Shown here: one piece after another, positions 9,314 through 19,135 of the stretch | Layout of the letters: each line of letters opens with the position of its first letter | How positions within the stretch are numbered: position 1 is the stretch's first letter | Source of the DNA: Desulfoplanes formicivorans | Lineage (GTDB): Bacteria > Desulfobacterota > Desulfovibrionia > Desulfovibrionales > Desulfomicrobiaceae | Direction: 5' to 3' | DNA length: 64,000 nucleotides | Assembly: GCF_001748225.1 (NCBI RefSeq) | Contig: NZ_BDFE01000008.1 | Span: 1-64,000, forward strand | The notes under the pieces: generated by a model | Seen by the model: only the letters and a program-made list of their open reading frames with translations | The model's database searches: none | Told to the model about the DNA's origin: nothing | Program-made: the position numbers and the translations under genes

Positions 9314-10394
9314 TTGGTGGCTTTTGTTTCCCCTTGCCGTGCTTACCGGGCTGGGGCTGATCATGGTCTTGAGTGCCAGCGGGGTCATGGCTGAAAAATT
9401 TTGGAACACGCCATACCATTTTATCACCCGGCAGAGCCTGTTCGCCGGGCTGGGGCTTTGTATCATGTTGGCGACAAGCAGACTTTCTCCGTCATGTCTG
9501 CATGCGCTTCATTATCCCCTGCTTGCAGGTTCCCTGGTGCTTTTGGCCTTGACCCTGCTTCCTGTCGTGGCGGTCAAGGCGGGAGGCGCAAGCAGATGGA
9601 TCAATTTGGGATTTTTCAGTCTCCAGCCCCTTGAGGTGGCCAAGGTGGCCCTGGTTTTTTATCTGGCTTATTTTTTTTCCCGTAAGCAGGATCGGATAAA
9701 GACGTTTCGCATCGGGTTCGTGCCACCGTTCATGACAACCGGCATCATGTGTGCTCTGCTCCTGGTGCAGCCGGATTTTGGCGGCGCCATGTTTTTGGTC
9801 ATGATTCTTTTTCTGTTTTGTCTGGTGGGGGGAACCAGGTTCAGTTATCTGGCCATTTCTTCCATCATGGCTCTGGGCCTGGCCACTGTACTTGTGATGA
9901 CCTCGCCCTACCGTTTTCGACGGTGGTTCGCCTTTCTGGATCCCTTCAAGGATGCCCAGGATAGTGGATATCAACTGGTTCAATCCCTCTATGGATTCGG
10001 GGCCGGAGGCTGGTTGGGCGTGGGTCTGGGCGCTGGCAGGCAAAAGCTTTTTTTTCTGCCTGAGGCGCACAATGATTTCATCCTGGCGGTGCTTGGGGAA
10101 GAACTGGGATTTGTCGGGGTTTCACTGGTCATCGTGCTCATGGGGATCATTCTGTGGCGATGCGTGGTCATCGCCCTGAACCAAAAGGATATGCAGGATC
10201 GTTTTTTGGCTTTTGGCGCGGGATTGATCATCATTCTGGGTGCCATTTTGAATATGGCGGTTGTTCTGGCCGTGGCACCGCCCAAGGGCGTTGCCTTCCC
10301 CTTCTTGAGTTATGGCGGGAGCAATATGCTGACCAGTTTCTTTTGCATGGGCATTCTGCTCAACCTGTCGAGGCGGGGATCACGAGCTCGCTGA
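9273..10394 (+). CDS. ftsW: FtsW, septal peptidoglycan glycosyltransferase (SEDS family)
   Basis: This 373-residue polytopic membrane protein polymerises lipid II at the septum together with FtsI. The SEDS features visible are LGIDWWLLFPLAVL at the first helix, the KVALVFYLAYF stretch, QPDFGGAMFL, the QSLYGFGAGGWLGVGLG loop and FLSYGGSNMLTSF near the end. The frame is open far upstream inside murD. ATG 9273 gives the usual N-terminus and has GAGG six bases ahead. It overlaps murD by 41 bases. Confidence 0.95.
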   Translation: MGNSSHTATRLGIDWWLLFPLAVLTGLGLIMVLSASGVMAEKFWNTPYHFITRQSLFAGLGLCIMLATSRLSPSCLHALHYPLLAGSLVLLALTLLPVVAVKAGGASRWINLGFFSLQPLEVAKVALVFYLAYFFSRKQDRIKTFRIGFVPPFMTTGIMCALLLVQPDFGGAMFLVMILFLFCLVGGTRFSYLAISSIMALGLATVLVMTSPYRFRRWFAFLDPFKDAQDSGYQLVQSLYGFGAGGWLGVGLGAGRQKLFFLPEAHNDFILAVLGEELGFVGVSLVIVLMGIILWRCVVIALNQKDMQDRFLAFGAGLIIILGAILNMAVVLAVAPPKGVAFPFLSYGGSNMLTSFFCMGILLNLSRRGSRAR

Positions 10395-10450
10395 ACCGGG
10401 ACAGGCCAGAATGGCACGTGGCGCAAGGATACTCTAACCAAGAGTGAATC

Positions 10451-11551
10451 GTGGAACGCATTATTCTGACGACAGGAGGCACTGGAGGCCATATTTTTCC
10501 AGCTCTGGCCGTTGCCGAAGCCGTACGGTCGCGCTTTCCTGAGTGCAGGATTCTTTTTGTGGGAGGCTCCCACGGACCCGAAGCCCAGTTGGCCCGGGAG
10601 GCCGGCCTTGAGTTTGTGGCCTTGCCGTCCCAGGGTATTCTCGGCAAGGGGCTCCGGTTTTTTCCCGGGCTGTTGCGCATGGGGTGGGGCGTTGTACGGG
10701 GCATGCTGCTTGTCCGTTCGTTCAAACCCCAGGTGATTGTCGGATTTGGCGGATATGCCGGATTTCCCGCAGTCATGGCCGGGAGCCTGCTGCGTGTACC
10801 CACGGCCGTGCATGAGCAGAACAGTATCCCCGGCATGTGTAACAGAACGCTGGGGAAGCGGGTTGATCGCATTTTTGTATCTTTTGAGGACAAATCCACC
10901 TTGTTTGATGTCTCCAAGGTGGTGCTGACCGGGAATCCCGTTCGCAGGGATATTGTCAATCTCGGCAGACAGGATCCGGGCAAGGGGTCGGTGCAGGGAA
11001 AAAATCTTCTTGTCCTTGGAGGAAGTCAGGGCGCCACGGCCATTAATGATGCGATCATTGACATTCTTCCCTCATTGCGCAGGGAGCGTGTGAATATCTG
11101 GCATCAGACAGGTGCCAGGGATTGGGACCGTATCCGGGCTGCGTACCAGGAGCGGTATCCCGAAGCCCGAGTGGATCCTTTTATCAAGAATATGGCCGAG
11201 GCCTATGATTTTGCCGATCTGGTCGTATGTCGGGCAGGGGCAACCACCCTTGCCGAGCTGACCATTGCGGGCAAGCCGAGCATATTGATTCCGTTTCCCT
11301 ATGCCGTGCATGATCATCAACTCAAGAACGCCCGATATCTGGAAGAGGCCGGTGCAGCCCTGGTCATGGTTCAGAGCTACCTGGACGAGGTCAATCTGGC
11401 CGGGACCATTACGGATCTCATGACCATGCACGAGAAGCTTCGGGCCATGCGTCACAATGCCCGTCGCCTGGGCCAGCCCAAAGCAGCAGAATCCATTGTC
11501 AGCGAAATGGAAACCATGGTCCAGGGTACAGGAGATTCTTTTCACCCCTAA
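10451..11551 (+). CDS. murG: UDP-GlcNAc:lipid I N-acetylglucosaminyltransferase MurG
   Basis: This peripheral membrane GT28 glycosyltransferase (366 aa) converts lipid I to lipid II on the inner face of the membrane. The N-terminal glycine loop TTGGTGGHIFPALA, HEQNSIPG, LLVLGGSQGA and the UDP-GlcNAc-binding region CRAGATTLAELTIAGKPSI are all present. The start is GTG 10451, with only a weak ribosome binding site (AAGAGTGAATC). It sits in the usual place between ftsW and murC. Confidence 0.96.
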   Translation: MERIILTTGGTGGHIFPALAVAEAVRSRFPECRILFVGGSHGPEAQLAREAGLEFVALPSQGILGKGLRFFPGLLRMGWGVVRGMLLVRSFKPQVIVGFGGYAGFPAVMAGSLLRVPTAVHEQNSIPGMCNRTLGKRVDRIFVSFEDKSTLFDVSKVVLTGNPVRRDIVNLGRQDPGKGSVQGKNLLVLGGSQGATAINDAIIDILPSLRRERVNIWHQTGARDWDRIRAAYQERYPEARVDPFIKNMAEAYDFADLVVCRAGATTLAELTIAGKPSILIPFPYAVHDHQLKNARYLEEAGAALVMVQSYLDEVNLAGTITDLMTMHEKLRAMRHNARRLGQPKAAESIVSEMETMVQGTGDSFHP

Positions 11552-11599
11552 CATGTCCGCAGGTCGAGGTTGGGCCGCACGGCATATACCAGAATTCAT

Positions 11600-12964
11600 A
11601 TGCGAAACAAGATTCAGAAAATTCATATGGTCGGGATCGGTGGTACCGGAATGAGCGGTATAGCCGAGGTTCTCCTCAATCTCGGGTACGACGTCAGCGG
11701 TTCGGATCTGGGGCGCACGCCTGTGATCGAGCGTCTGGAAAAACTGGGCGCGCGTATCGCCCAAGGGCACGATGGTGCCAATCTTGGCGAGGCCCATGTA
11801 CTGGTGCGATCTTCGGCCATTGCCGATGACAATCCAGAAGTGCTCAAGGCCCGCGAGCAAGGAATACCCATCATCCCCCGGGCTGAAATGCTTGCCGAGC
11901 TCATGCGTCTGAAAACGGGCATTGCCGTGGCCGGGACCCATGGCAAGACAACGACCACCTCGTTTTTGGCCACCATGTTCAAGGAGGCCGGGTTCGATCC
12001 CACAGTGATCATCGGCGGCATTCTCAACGCCTACGGAAGCAATGCCATGCTCGGGAAGGGCGAATACCTCATTGCCGAGGCCGACGAATCAGATGGCTCG
12101 TTTCTCTGCCTTCAGCCCATCCTGAATGTGGTCACCAATATTGATGCGGATCATCTTGATTTTTATGCGGATCTGGAAGACGTCCAGGCAACCTTTGTTC
12201 GCTTCATGAACGCCATTCCCTTTTACGGGCTGAACGTGGTCTGCGGGGATGACCCCAACATCAGGGCCATTTTGCCCAGGATCAAGCGTCCCGTTGTAAC
12301 CTACGGGCTCGGCCCGGACAATGATCTGCGTGCTGAAGTGGAATCCTGCGAATATGGCTCCCGGTTCAAGGTACTGCTCAATGGTACGCCGTGGGGCGAG
12401 ATCGTTTTGGCCCAGCCGGGAAGACACAATATTTTGAATGCATTGGGCGGAATAGGCGTGGCCATTGAGGCCGGTGTTCCCAAGGAGGCCATTGTCAAGG
12501 GGTTGTCCCAGTTTGGAGGGGTTGGACGCCGATTCGAACGCAAGGGAGAGCGCAATCAGGTCCTGGTTATTGATGATTACGGCCACCATCCCACCGAGAT
12601 CAAGGCGACCCTGCGAACCGCCAGGGAGTGTTTTCCCGACAAGCGCCTTGTGGTTGCTTTTCAGCCGCACCGCTTTTCCAGGACCAAGGCGTTGTTTGGG
12701 GATTTTTGCACCTGCTTTGCGGACGCCGATGTCCTTCTCTTGACGGAAATCTATCCTGCCTCGGAAACGCCCATTCCCGGGGTCAATGGTCTGAATCTGG
12801 CCCGGGCCATCAAGCAGGTTTCGGATCTCAAGGTTCTTTTTTACGAGGATTTCGGCGCCATGAGCGATGCCCTGCCCGGGGTGGTGCAACCCGGTGATGT
12901 GCTGTTGACCATTGGAGCGGGCAATATCTGGTCCGTGGGGATGAACTACCTGCACAAGCCATGA
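11600..12964 (+). CDS. murC: UDP-MurNAc:L-alanine ligase MurC
   Basis: This 454-residue Mur ligase attaches L-alanine to UDP-MurNAc. The N-terminal nucleotide loop [17 protein letters not shown], the P-loop [12 protein letters not shown] and [14 protein letters not shown] are diagnostic of MurC. I chose ATG 11600 because the protein then begins [12 protein letters not shown] as family members do. A TTG at 11570 in the same frame is possible but adds unlikely sequence. Neither start has a strong ribosome binding site. The stop overlaps the murB start (ATGA). Confidence 0.95.
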   Translation: MRNKIQKIHMVGIGGTGMSGIAEVLLNLGYDVSGSDLGRTPVIERLEKLGARIAQGHDGANLGEAHVLVRSSAIADDNPEVLKAREQGIPIIPRAEMLAELMRLKTGIAVAGTHGKTTTTSFLATMFKEAGFDPTVIIGGILNAYGSNAMLGKGEYLIAEADESDGSFLCLQPILNVVTNIDADHLDFYADLEDVQATFVRFMNAIPFYGLNVVCGDDPNIRAILPRIKRPVVTYGLGPDNDLRAEVESCEYGSRFKVLLNGTPWGEIVLAQPGRHNILNALGGIGVAIEAGVPKEAIVKGLSQFGGVGRRFERKGERNQVLVIDDYGHHPTEIKATLRTARECFPDKRLVVAFQPHRFSRTKALFGDFCTCFADADVLLLTEIYPASETPIPGVNGLNLARAIKQVSDLKVLFYEDFGAMSDALPGVVQPGDVLLTIGAGNIWSVGMNYLHKP

Positions 12965-13845
12965 AGATAACTGTTCAGCCATCGTTTCGGGAACTGACCA
13001 CATTGCGTCTGGGGGGACAGGCCAGATGTCTGCTCGTCCCCCAATGTGATGCGGACTATGAAGCCATTCCCCGGGAGGCTGAACGGTATGGAGGCAGGCT
13101 CTTGGCCTTGGGTCGGGGATCCAATATTCTGGCAGGGGATGGAGAACACGATCTTGCCCTGATACGCCGCCCTTGTCTGGCAGCGCCCAGGGTTGTCCGG
13201 ACTACCTCGAACAAGGTGCTGGTTGCCGTGGACGGGGGCATGACATTGGCCGGACTGCTGGCCTGGTGCATCAAGCATGAGTGTTCGGGGTTGGAGCCCC
13301 TGGCCGGGATCCCGGGAAGTATCGGGGGGGCGGTGGCCATGAACGCGGGTTCCCATGGTTGCGAATGTTTCGATCTGCTGCAGGCCCTTCGGATATGGAC
13401 CCCGAAAGATGGCGTGGTTTGGGTTGATCGTGAAATATGTCGGGCTGGATACCGGCGGTTTGCCCTTCAGGGATATGATGGCGTGTTTGCCGTTCTGGAA
13501 GCGCTTCTGGCCTTTGAAACTTGTTCCAGGGACGTGATTCGAAAACGGGTCAAATCGTGGTTTGTACGCAAGAAGAGCGTCCAGCCGCTGACGGCCTGGA
13601 CCGCAGGGTGTGCTTTCAAGAATCCCCTGAATCATTCGGCCGGAAGATTGCTCGATCAGGCAGGGTTGCGGGGGTATGCACTGGGAGGGATGCGGTTTTC
13701 GCCCGTTCATGCCAACTTCCTGGAAAATACCGGAAAGGGGACGGCCACCCAGGCATTCGAACTGATGGATCTGGCCCGGGAAACCGTTGCAAAGCGTTTC
13801 GGTATGGTGCTGGAACGTGAAGTCGAGGTCCTTGAATGCCCGTGA
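12961..13845 (+). CDS. murB: UDP-N-acetylenolpyruvoylglucosamine reductase MurB
   Basis: This FAD-dependent reductase (294 aa) makes UDP-MurNAc from enolpyruvyl-UDP-GlcNAc using NADPH. The FAD-binding segments are [10 protein letters not shown] and [17 protein letters not shown]. The active-site segment reads AGCAFKNP, with Cys217 where E. coli MurB has the proton-donating serine of AGSFFKNP. The C-terminal HANFLENTG matches short (type II) MurB enzymes. It overlaps murC by four bases and ftsQ by ten. Confidence 0.95.
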   Translation: MKITVQPSFRELTTLRLGGQARCLLVPQCDADYEAIPREAERYGGRLLALGRGSNILAGDGEHDLALIRRPCLAAPRVVRTTSNKVLVAVDGGMTLAGLLAWCIKHECSGLEPLAGIPGSIGGAVAMNAGSHGCECFDLLQALRIWTPKDGVVWVDREICRAGYRRFALQGYDGVFAVLEALLAFETCSRDVIRKRVKSWFVRKKSVQPLTAWTAGCAFKNPLNHSAGRLLDQAGLRGYALGGMRFSPVHANFLENTGKGTATQAFELMDLARETVAKRFGMVLEREVEVLECP

Positions 13846-14657
13846 GTTGGTCAACCACATTGCGAGGGCGGAAAAAGTCTTCCCGGAGGAGCAACGCCTA
13901 TCGAGTTTCCCAGGGGGAACCCCTTGTTCGGAGAGTGGCTGGGTTCCTGGGGTTCTGGTTCAAGACCGGCCTGGCGTTCATGTTTGTCGGACTGGTGAGC
14001 GTGGCACTGGTTTATGCCTATCGCTATGTCACTGTGCAGCCTTTTTTCGCCTTGAACGAGGTTCGGGTGAGCGGCAATTCCCATCAAAGCGACGCCACCC
14101 TTCTGGCGCGTGCCGGGATCAATTTGGGACAGAATATTTTTGAGGTGAACATTGGGCAGATACAGGAACGTTTGCAAAAGGATCCATGGATTGATCGCGT
14201 TTCCATTCGTCGTGTTTTGCCCGATCGCCTGGAGATCCATGTGGGTGAAAGACAGGCCTGTTTTTGGGTCATCCGGGAGCATGAACTGTTTTATGCTGAT
14301 CAAAGGGGCCGGTTGATAGACAAGGTCGAGCCGGCACATTTCATCTCCTTGCCGATTCTTGGCCCTTTGGAAAAAAACGGCATGGAAGATGTGCTTTCCC
14401 GAACGGTCGATCTTTTGAATACCAACAGTCTGCCCTTTGGATTCGCATCCATAGAGAACCTTGCGGTTTCTCCTGACGGGAACTTGGAGATTTTTCTCAA
14501 TCGTCCGGACATGCTGGTGACTCTGGGAGTACGTGAGCTGGAAACCAATTGCCGACGGTTGACCATGGTTTGGAATGATTTGGAAAAACGCAGGGAACAC
14601 CAACGTGTCAGAAGCCTTCAGGCCTTTGCAGGCAAGGTTTGGGCAGACGTAAGCTGA
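13836..14657 (+). CDS. ftsQ: FtsQ/DivIB-type cell division protein
   Basis: This bitopic protein (273 aa) has a basic cytoplasmic tail, one transmembrane helix at about residues 37-62, a POTRA domain (about 70-140, with NEVRVSGNSH and PWIDRVSIRRVLPDRLEI) and a periplasmic beta domain. FtsQ links FtsL-FtsB to the rest of the divisome. The start overlaps the murB stop by ten bases, as expected in this cluster. About 108 bases without a gene follow before ftsA. Confidence 0.93.
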   Translation: MPVSWSTTLRGRKKSSRRSNAYRVSQGEPLVRRVAGFLGFWFKTGLAFMFVGLVSVALVYAYRYVTVQPFFALNEVRVSGNSHQSDATLLARAGINLGQNIFEVNIGQIQERLQKDPWIDRVSIRRVLPDRLEIHVGERQACFWVIREHELFYADQRGRLIDKVEPAHFISLPILGPLEKNGMEDVLSRTVDLLNTNSLPFGFASIENLAVSPDGNLEIFLNRPDMLVTLGVRELETNCRRLTMVWNDLEKRREHQRVRSLQAFAGKVWADVS

Positions 14658-14765
14658 TGGGATGGCCCGTTTTCCAAGCGGTCATCACGAGACAAACGCA
14701 TTTCATTCCCCTGTATCAAGGCTCAGGCGGCCAGGGGCAGCATGTTTTGAACAAAGGATATGATA

Positions 14766-15992
14766 ATGGCCAAATCGGAACTTGTCGTAGGACTGGACAT
14801 CGGGACCACGAAAATCTGTGCTGTGGTGGGTGAAGTTACTCCTGACGGGGTGGATGTGGTTGGCATTGGCACGAGTCCATCCACCGGACTTCGCAAGGGT
14901 GTGGTCGTCAACATTGAGCAGACCGTTCAATCCATCAAAAAGGCCTTGGAAGAGGCCGAACTCATGGCAGGTTGCGAAATTCGCTCCGTGTATGCGGGGA
15001 TTGCCGGGAGTCATATCGCGGGATTCAACAGCCACGGTGTTATTGCCGTCAAGGGCGGAGAAGTCACGGCCAGAGATGTGGAACGGGTTCTGGATGCCGC
15101 CAAGGCCGTGGCCATTCCTCTGGATCGGGAGGTCATTCACATTCTGCCCCAGGAGTACATTGTCGACGATCAGCGGGGCATTACGGCCCCCCTTGGCATG
15201 GCCGGGGTCCGTCTTGAGGTCAAGGTGCACATTGTCACCGGAGCGGTGACCAGCGCCCAGAACATTGTCCGTTCATGCCATCGTTCAGGCCTTGATGTGG
15301 AGGATATCGTTCTGGAGTCTCTGGCTTCGGCCAAATCCATTTTGACGGATGAGGAGCGGGAAATCGGCGTTGCCCTGGTGGATTTGGGCGGCGGGACAAC
15401 GGATCTGGCCATTTTCAGTAATGACGCCATCAAGCATACGTCCGTACTCGCCCTGGGAGGGGCCAACCTGACTAACGATATTGCCTTTGGGCTGCGTACT
15501 CCCATGCAGGCTGCCGAAAGGATCAAGGTCAAATACGGATGCGCCCTGGGGGATCTGGTGGCCGGAGATGAGGTGATTGACGTTCCCAGTGTGGGCGGGC
15601 GGGATCCCCGAAAGCTTTCCCGTCATGTCCTTGCCGAGATTTGCGAGCCTCGCATGGAAGAAATTTTCGCATTGGTCGATCAGGAACTGGTCCGATCCGG
15701 CTACAAGAAACTTATTGGTGCCGGTGTTGTGCTGACAGGCGGGGGCGCCCTTATTCAGGGGGCCCAGGATCTTGCCGAGCAGATATTCAACGTGCCCACT
15801 CGGGTCGGATTTCCCAAGGGAGTCGGTGGATTGACCGATGTGGTCAAGAGCTCCATGTATGCCACGGCCGTGGGGCTGCTTTTGTATGGGGCCGAAAAGG
15901 CCGACATGAAACGTGGCATTCGAATTCGTGACAAAAACATGTTCAATCGTATCCTGACGTCCATGAAAAAGTGGTTTGTGGATATTTCATAA
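14766..15992 (+). CDS. ftsA: FtsA, actin-like membrane anchor of FtsZ
   Basis: FtsA (408 aa) polymerises on the membrane and tethers FtsZ. The actin-fold nucleotide motifs are VVGLDIGTTKICAVVG at the N-terminus and VDLGGGTTDLAIF in the middle. The C-terminal stretch NMFNRILTSMKKWFVDI is a plausible amphipathic membrane-targeting helix. The ribosome binding site AAAGGA (14753-14758) lies one base from an ATG at 14760 but seven from the ATG at 14766, so 14766 is the likely start. Confidence 0.96.
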   Translation: MAKSELVVGLDIGTTKICAVVGEVTPDGVDVVGIGTSPSTGLRKGVVVNIEQTVQSIKKALEEAELMAGCEIRSVYAGIAGSHIAGFNSHGVIAVKGGEVTARDVERVLDAAKAVAIPLDREVIHILPQEYIVDDQRGITAPLGMAGVRLEVKVHIVTGAVTSAQNIVRSCHRSGLDVEDIVLESLASAKSILTDEEREIGVALVDLGGGTTDLAIFSNDAIKHTSVLALGGANLTNDIAFGLRTPMQAAERIKVKYGCALGDLVAGDEVIDVPSVGGRDPRKLSRHVLAEICEPRMEEIFALVDQELVRSGYKKLIGAGVVLTGGGALIQGAQDLAEQIFNVPTRVGFPKGVGGLTDVVKSSMYATAVGLLLYGAEKADMKRGIRIRDKNMFNRILTSMKKWFVDIS

Positions 15993-16070
15993 CTCTGGGT
16001 AAAGATGGACCGGTCCCGGGGCGGTCCTCAGGAAATAGACGGATATATCCTGAACAAGGGAGGAAAAGGC

Positions 16071-17339
16071 ATGGAATTTTTGGAACTTGAAACCGAAGAC
16101 AACGCAAAAATCAGGGTTGTCGGCGTTGGTGGCGGTGGTGGTAATGCAGTCAACAACATGATTTCCTCGGCCATGAAGGGGGTGACCTTTATCACCGCCA
16201 ATACGGATATCCAGGCGTTGAAGCATTCCAAGGCCGAGTTCAAATTGCAGCTTGGGGAAAAATTGACCAAGGGGCTCGGAGCAGGCGCCAATCCCGAGGT
16301 GGGGCGTGATGCCGCTCAGGAAAGCATCGGCCAGATCAAGGAAACCCTGGGTGAATGCGATATGGTTTTTGTCACGGCGGGCATGGGCGGTGGTACCGGG
16401 ACCGGCGCGGCTCCGGTTATTGCCCAGGCAGCCAAGGAGATTGGTGCCTTGACCGTGGCCGTGGTCACCAAACCCTTCCAGTTCGAGGGAAAGCGGCGCA
16501 GGATGCAGGCTGAAAGGGGAATCAAGGAACTCCGTGAGGTGGTGGACAGCATTATCACCATTCCCAACGATCGCCTTTTGACCCTGGCTTCCAAAAAGGC
16601 CACGTTTCTGGACATGCTGGCCAAGGCCGATGAGGTTCTTTTTTATGCCGTCAAGGGTATTTCCGATCTGATCATGGTGCCGGGCCTGATCAATCTGGAC
16701 TTTGCCGACGTCAAGGCCGTCATGTCGGAGATGGGACTGGCCATGATGGGTACGGGCATTGCTGCCGGCGAAGGCCGTGCCCGGGAAGCGGCCATGAAGG
16801 CCATCACCAGTCCTTTGCTCGAAGACGTGTCCATTGACGGGGCCCGGGGCGTTCTCATGAATATCACCTGCGGACCGGATCTGACCATTGATGAGGCCAG
16901 TGAAGCAGCCAGTCTCATTCACGAGGTGGCTTCCGACGATGCCAATATCTATTTTGGCACGGTATTCGATCAGAATATCGGGGATGAGATGCGCATCACG
17001 GTCATTGCCACCGGCATCGAAGAGGAAAGCAAGCAGACCGGCGCTGAAAGCGGCGGGACCAACGTGACCAAGATACCCCCCCGCCAGACGCGTCAGGACG
17101 AGCGCAGCATCCTGCGCACCAAGACCAGCAATGTTGATCAGGATGATTTGAACATCCCCGCCTATCTGCGCATGAAAAAGAAGAACGACCTGCACGGACC
17201 TGCATCCCTGGAGACGACCCGGCAGCGAACCCGACCCAACCATGGTCCGCAGTCCGCACCGACTCCAGGCGGGGAAGATTTTATCTTTGACGAGGAAGAG
17301 TCAGAGATTCCCGCTTTTATCCGCATGCAGGCGGATTGA
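16071..17339 (+). CDS. ftsZ: FtsZ, tubulin-like division GTPase
   Basis: FtsZ (422 aa) forms the cytokinetic ring. The tubulin signature GGGTGTGAAPVIA and the NTDIQAL and RGIKELREVVD segments are clear. ATG 16071 with AAGGGAGG (16056-16063) decides the start. After the globular core comes a linker from about residue 325. The C-terminal peptide, which binds FtsA and other partners, is IPAFIRM at 413-419. Unusually, a second copy, IPAYLRM, sits at 362-368 inside the linker. This ends the dcw cluster. Confidence 0.96.
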   Translation: MEFLELETEDNAKIRVVGVGGGGGNAVNNMISSAMKGVTFITANTDIQALKHSKAEFKLQLGEKLTKGLGAGANPEVGRDAAQESIGQIKETLGECDMVFVTAGMGGGTGTGAAPVIAQAAKEIGALTVAVVTKPFQFEGKRRRMQAERGIKELREVVDSIITIPNDRLLTLASKKATFLDMLAKADEVLFYAVKGISDLIMVPGLINLDFADVKAVMSEMGLAMMGTGIAAGEGRAREAAMKAITSPLLEDVSIDGARGVLMNITCGPDLTIDEASEAASLIHEVASDDANIYFGTVFDQNIGDEMRITVIATGIEEESKQTGAESGGTNVTKIPPRQTRQDERSILRTKTSNVDQDDLNIPAYLRMKKKNDLHGPASLETTRQRTRPNHGPQSAPTPGGEDFIFDEEESEIPAFIRMQAD

Positions 17340-17412
17340 TTCGTGTCTGGTGCGGTGCCAGAGGGCCTGTGTCGAATCGCTCCTGGGAATTTCCGTGCCA
17401 CATGATATAGCA

Positions 17413-19107
17413 ATGACGACCACCGAACTTCACCCTCAAGGAGCGCCAAACGATCTCCTGTTTTGGGGATCGGCGTCTCCTCAACTCAGGGAATGGGGCG
17501 GCAGGTTACCCGTGGCATTGGTTTTTCCGGAAAAGGAAAAATTCGCCCTGTCCACCCTGGGATGGCAGGTGGTGTATCGCATCCTTGCCGGGTCCGCTGA
17601 TTTTGCCGTCGAACGATTTTATGCCGACGACAAGACCTCTCCTCCCGTTTCAGCGGACTCGGGCAGGGAGCTTTCCGCCTTTCCCCTGATCTGTTTCAGC
17701 CTCAATTTCGAAGGCGATTTTGTCACTGTTCTGTCCCTGCTCAAACGGGCAAACATTCCCCTTGATGCCGCCCAGCGCCAAGATTGGCCCCTTGTCATGG
17801 CCGGTGGTCCCATCGCCTTTCTCAACCCTTTTCCTCTTTTCCCCGCCCTGGATTTCGTGTTTGTGGGCGAGGCCGAATACGGCTTTGCGTCGCTGGCCCA
17901 TGCCATCAAGGACCACTGGATCGACAGAAGTTCCCGACACAAGGCCCTTGCCAGCCTTGCCCGTCGGCCCGGTATCCTGTCACATTTGCATACGGATCGT
18001 GTCGTCCGTCGGGTCTTTGTCCGGGATTCGGATCGTCTCCTGCCCGTGCCGGCAGCCTCCTGTTTTGTCAGTTCCCACTCGGAATTCAGGGACATGCTCC
18101 TTCTGGAAATCAACCGCGGATGTCCCTATGGGTGCCGTTTCTGCGCTGCCGGCAACATCTACCGTCCTCCTCGCCAGTCCCGTCTTGGGGATCTCAAATC
18201 CATTGTCCGGCAGACAAGTCCTTGCAAGGTCGGGCTGGTGGGTACGGCCTTGACCGACTGGCCAGATCTTTTTCCCTTTCTGCAATGGCTTCATGAACGA
18301 AACATCAAGTTTTCCCTGGGCTCCCTGCGGGCCGACGGTGCCACCCGGGATTTTTTGACCTTTTTGCGCAAGACCGGAACCCGAAGCCTAACCTTTGCCC
18401 TGGAAGGGGCCAGCCAAAGGCTGCGCCAGTCCATGAACAAAAACCTCAACGAGGACGCCCTGCTTGAGGCAGTTGCCCTGGCCAGTGAGCTGCAATTCAA
18501 TACCCTTAAACTGTATCTCATTGTTGGCTGGCCCGGAGAAACCGAGGATGATTTTGACGAACTGGACGGGTTTCTCGACCGGATTCAGCAAGCACGCAAA
18601 ACAGGACAAGGGAAAAAATCCAAGGGTATTGATCTGATTCAGGTGAGTGCCAGTTGTTTGGTGCCCAAGCCCTGGACCCCCTTGCAATGGGCTGCCATGG
18701 ATTCGGAAGCAGGCCTCAAGGCCAAGATGAAACGGCTCAAGGCGATCATCAAGTCCAAGCGGGGCATGCGTTTTTCCGGAGAGAATCCCCGCCAGGCCAG
18801 GATACAGGGGCTGCTTGCTCGCGGCGATGAAGGGCTGTTTGAGCTGTTGTGTCTGGTGGAGGAACGGGGAGGTTGGAAAGAGGGGCTCAGGGCCTGGGGC
18901 AAGGATGTTGCCTGGCATGTGGATCGGACACGGGATCCAGATGAGATTTTTCCCTGGGACCGGCTGGATATCGGGGTGGATAAAGCATATTTATGGAAGG
19001 AATGGCAACGGTTTCACCAAGGAATGCAGACAGCGCCCTGTCCTGCCTCGGGGTGTGAACGCTGCGGTCGGTGCGGGTTGGATGTGAAGATCCTTGGCGG
19101 GGGGTAG
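17413..19107 (+). CDS. Radical SAM protein (B12-binding-type/YgiQ-like family), substrate unknown
   Basis: The protein is 564 aa if it starts at ATG 17413; the frame is open further upstream inside ftsZ. The radical SAM cluster motif is C237-C241-C244 (GCPYGCRFC), which binds a 4Fe-4S cluster and S-adenosylmethionine. Residues of about 50-180 before it resemble the N-terminal domain of B12-binding-type radical SAM proteins. After the barrel, a second cysteine group lies at C543, C548, C551 and C554, perhaps for another iron-sulfur cluster or zinc. It starts 74 bases after ftsZ and may be co-transcribed with it. The substrate cannot be told from the sequence. Confidence 0.8.
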   Translation: MTTTELHPQGAPNDLLFWGSASPQLREWGGRLPVALVFPEKEKFALSTLGWQVVYRILAGSADFAVERFYADDKTSPPVSADSGRELSAFPLICFSLNFEGDFVTVLSLLKRANIPLDAAQRQDWPLVMAGGPIAFLNPFPLFPALDFVFVGEAEYGFASLAHAIKDHWIDRSSRHKALASLARRPGILSHLHTDRVVRRVFVRDSDRLLPVPAASCFVSSHSEFRDMLLLEINRGCPYGCRFCAAGNIYRPPRQSRLGDLKSIVRQTSPCKVGLVGTALTDWPDLFPFLQWLHERNIKFSLGSLRADGATRDFLTFLRKTGTRSLTFALEGASQRLRQSMNKNLNEDALLEAVALASELQFNTLKLYLIVGWPGETEDDFDELDGFLDRIQQARKTGQGKKSKGIDLIQVSASCLVPKPWTPLQWAAMDSEAGLKAKMKRLKAIIKSKRGMRFSGENPRQARIQGLLARGDEGLFELLCLVEERGGWKEGLRAWGKDVAWHVDRTRDPDEIFPWDRLDIGVDKAYLWKEWQRFHQGMQTAPCPASGCERCGRCGLDVKILGGG

Positions 19108-19128
19108 CCCCAAGGCATTGCCAAGGAT
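19090..19128. terminator. Possible bidirectional terminator between convergent genes
   Basis: ATCCTTGGC (19090-19098) pairs with GCCAAGGAT (19120-19128), and the interior GGGGTAGCCCC can extend the structure. The hairpin overlaps the stop codon of the radical SAM gene and lies between two convergent genes. No T tract follows on either strand, so its role is uncertain. Confidence 0.4.
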
Positions 19129-19135
19129 TGATGGC

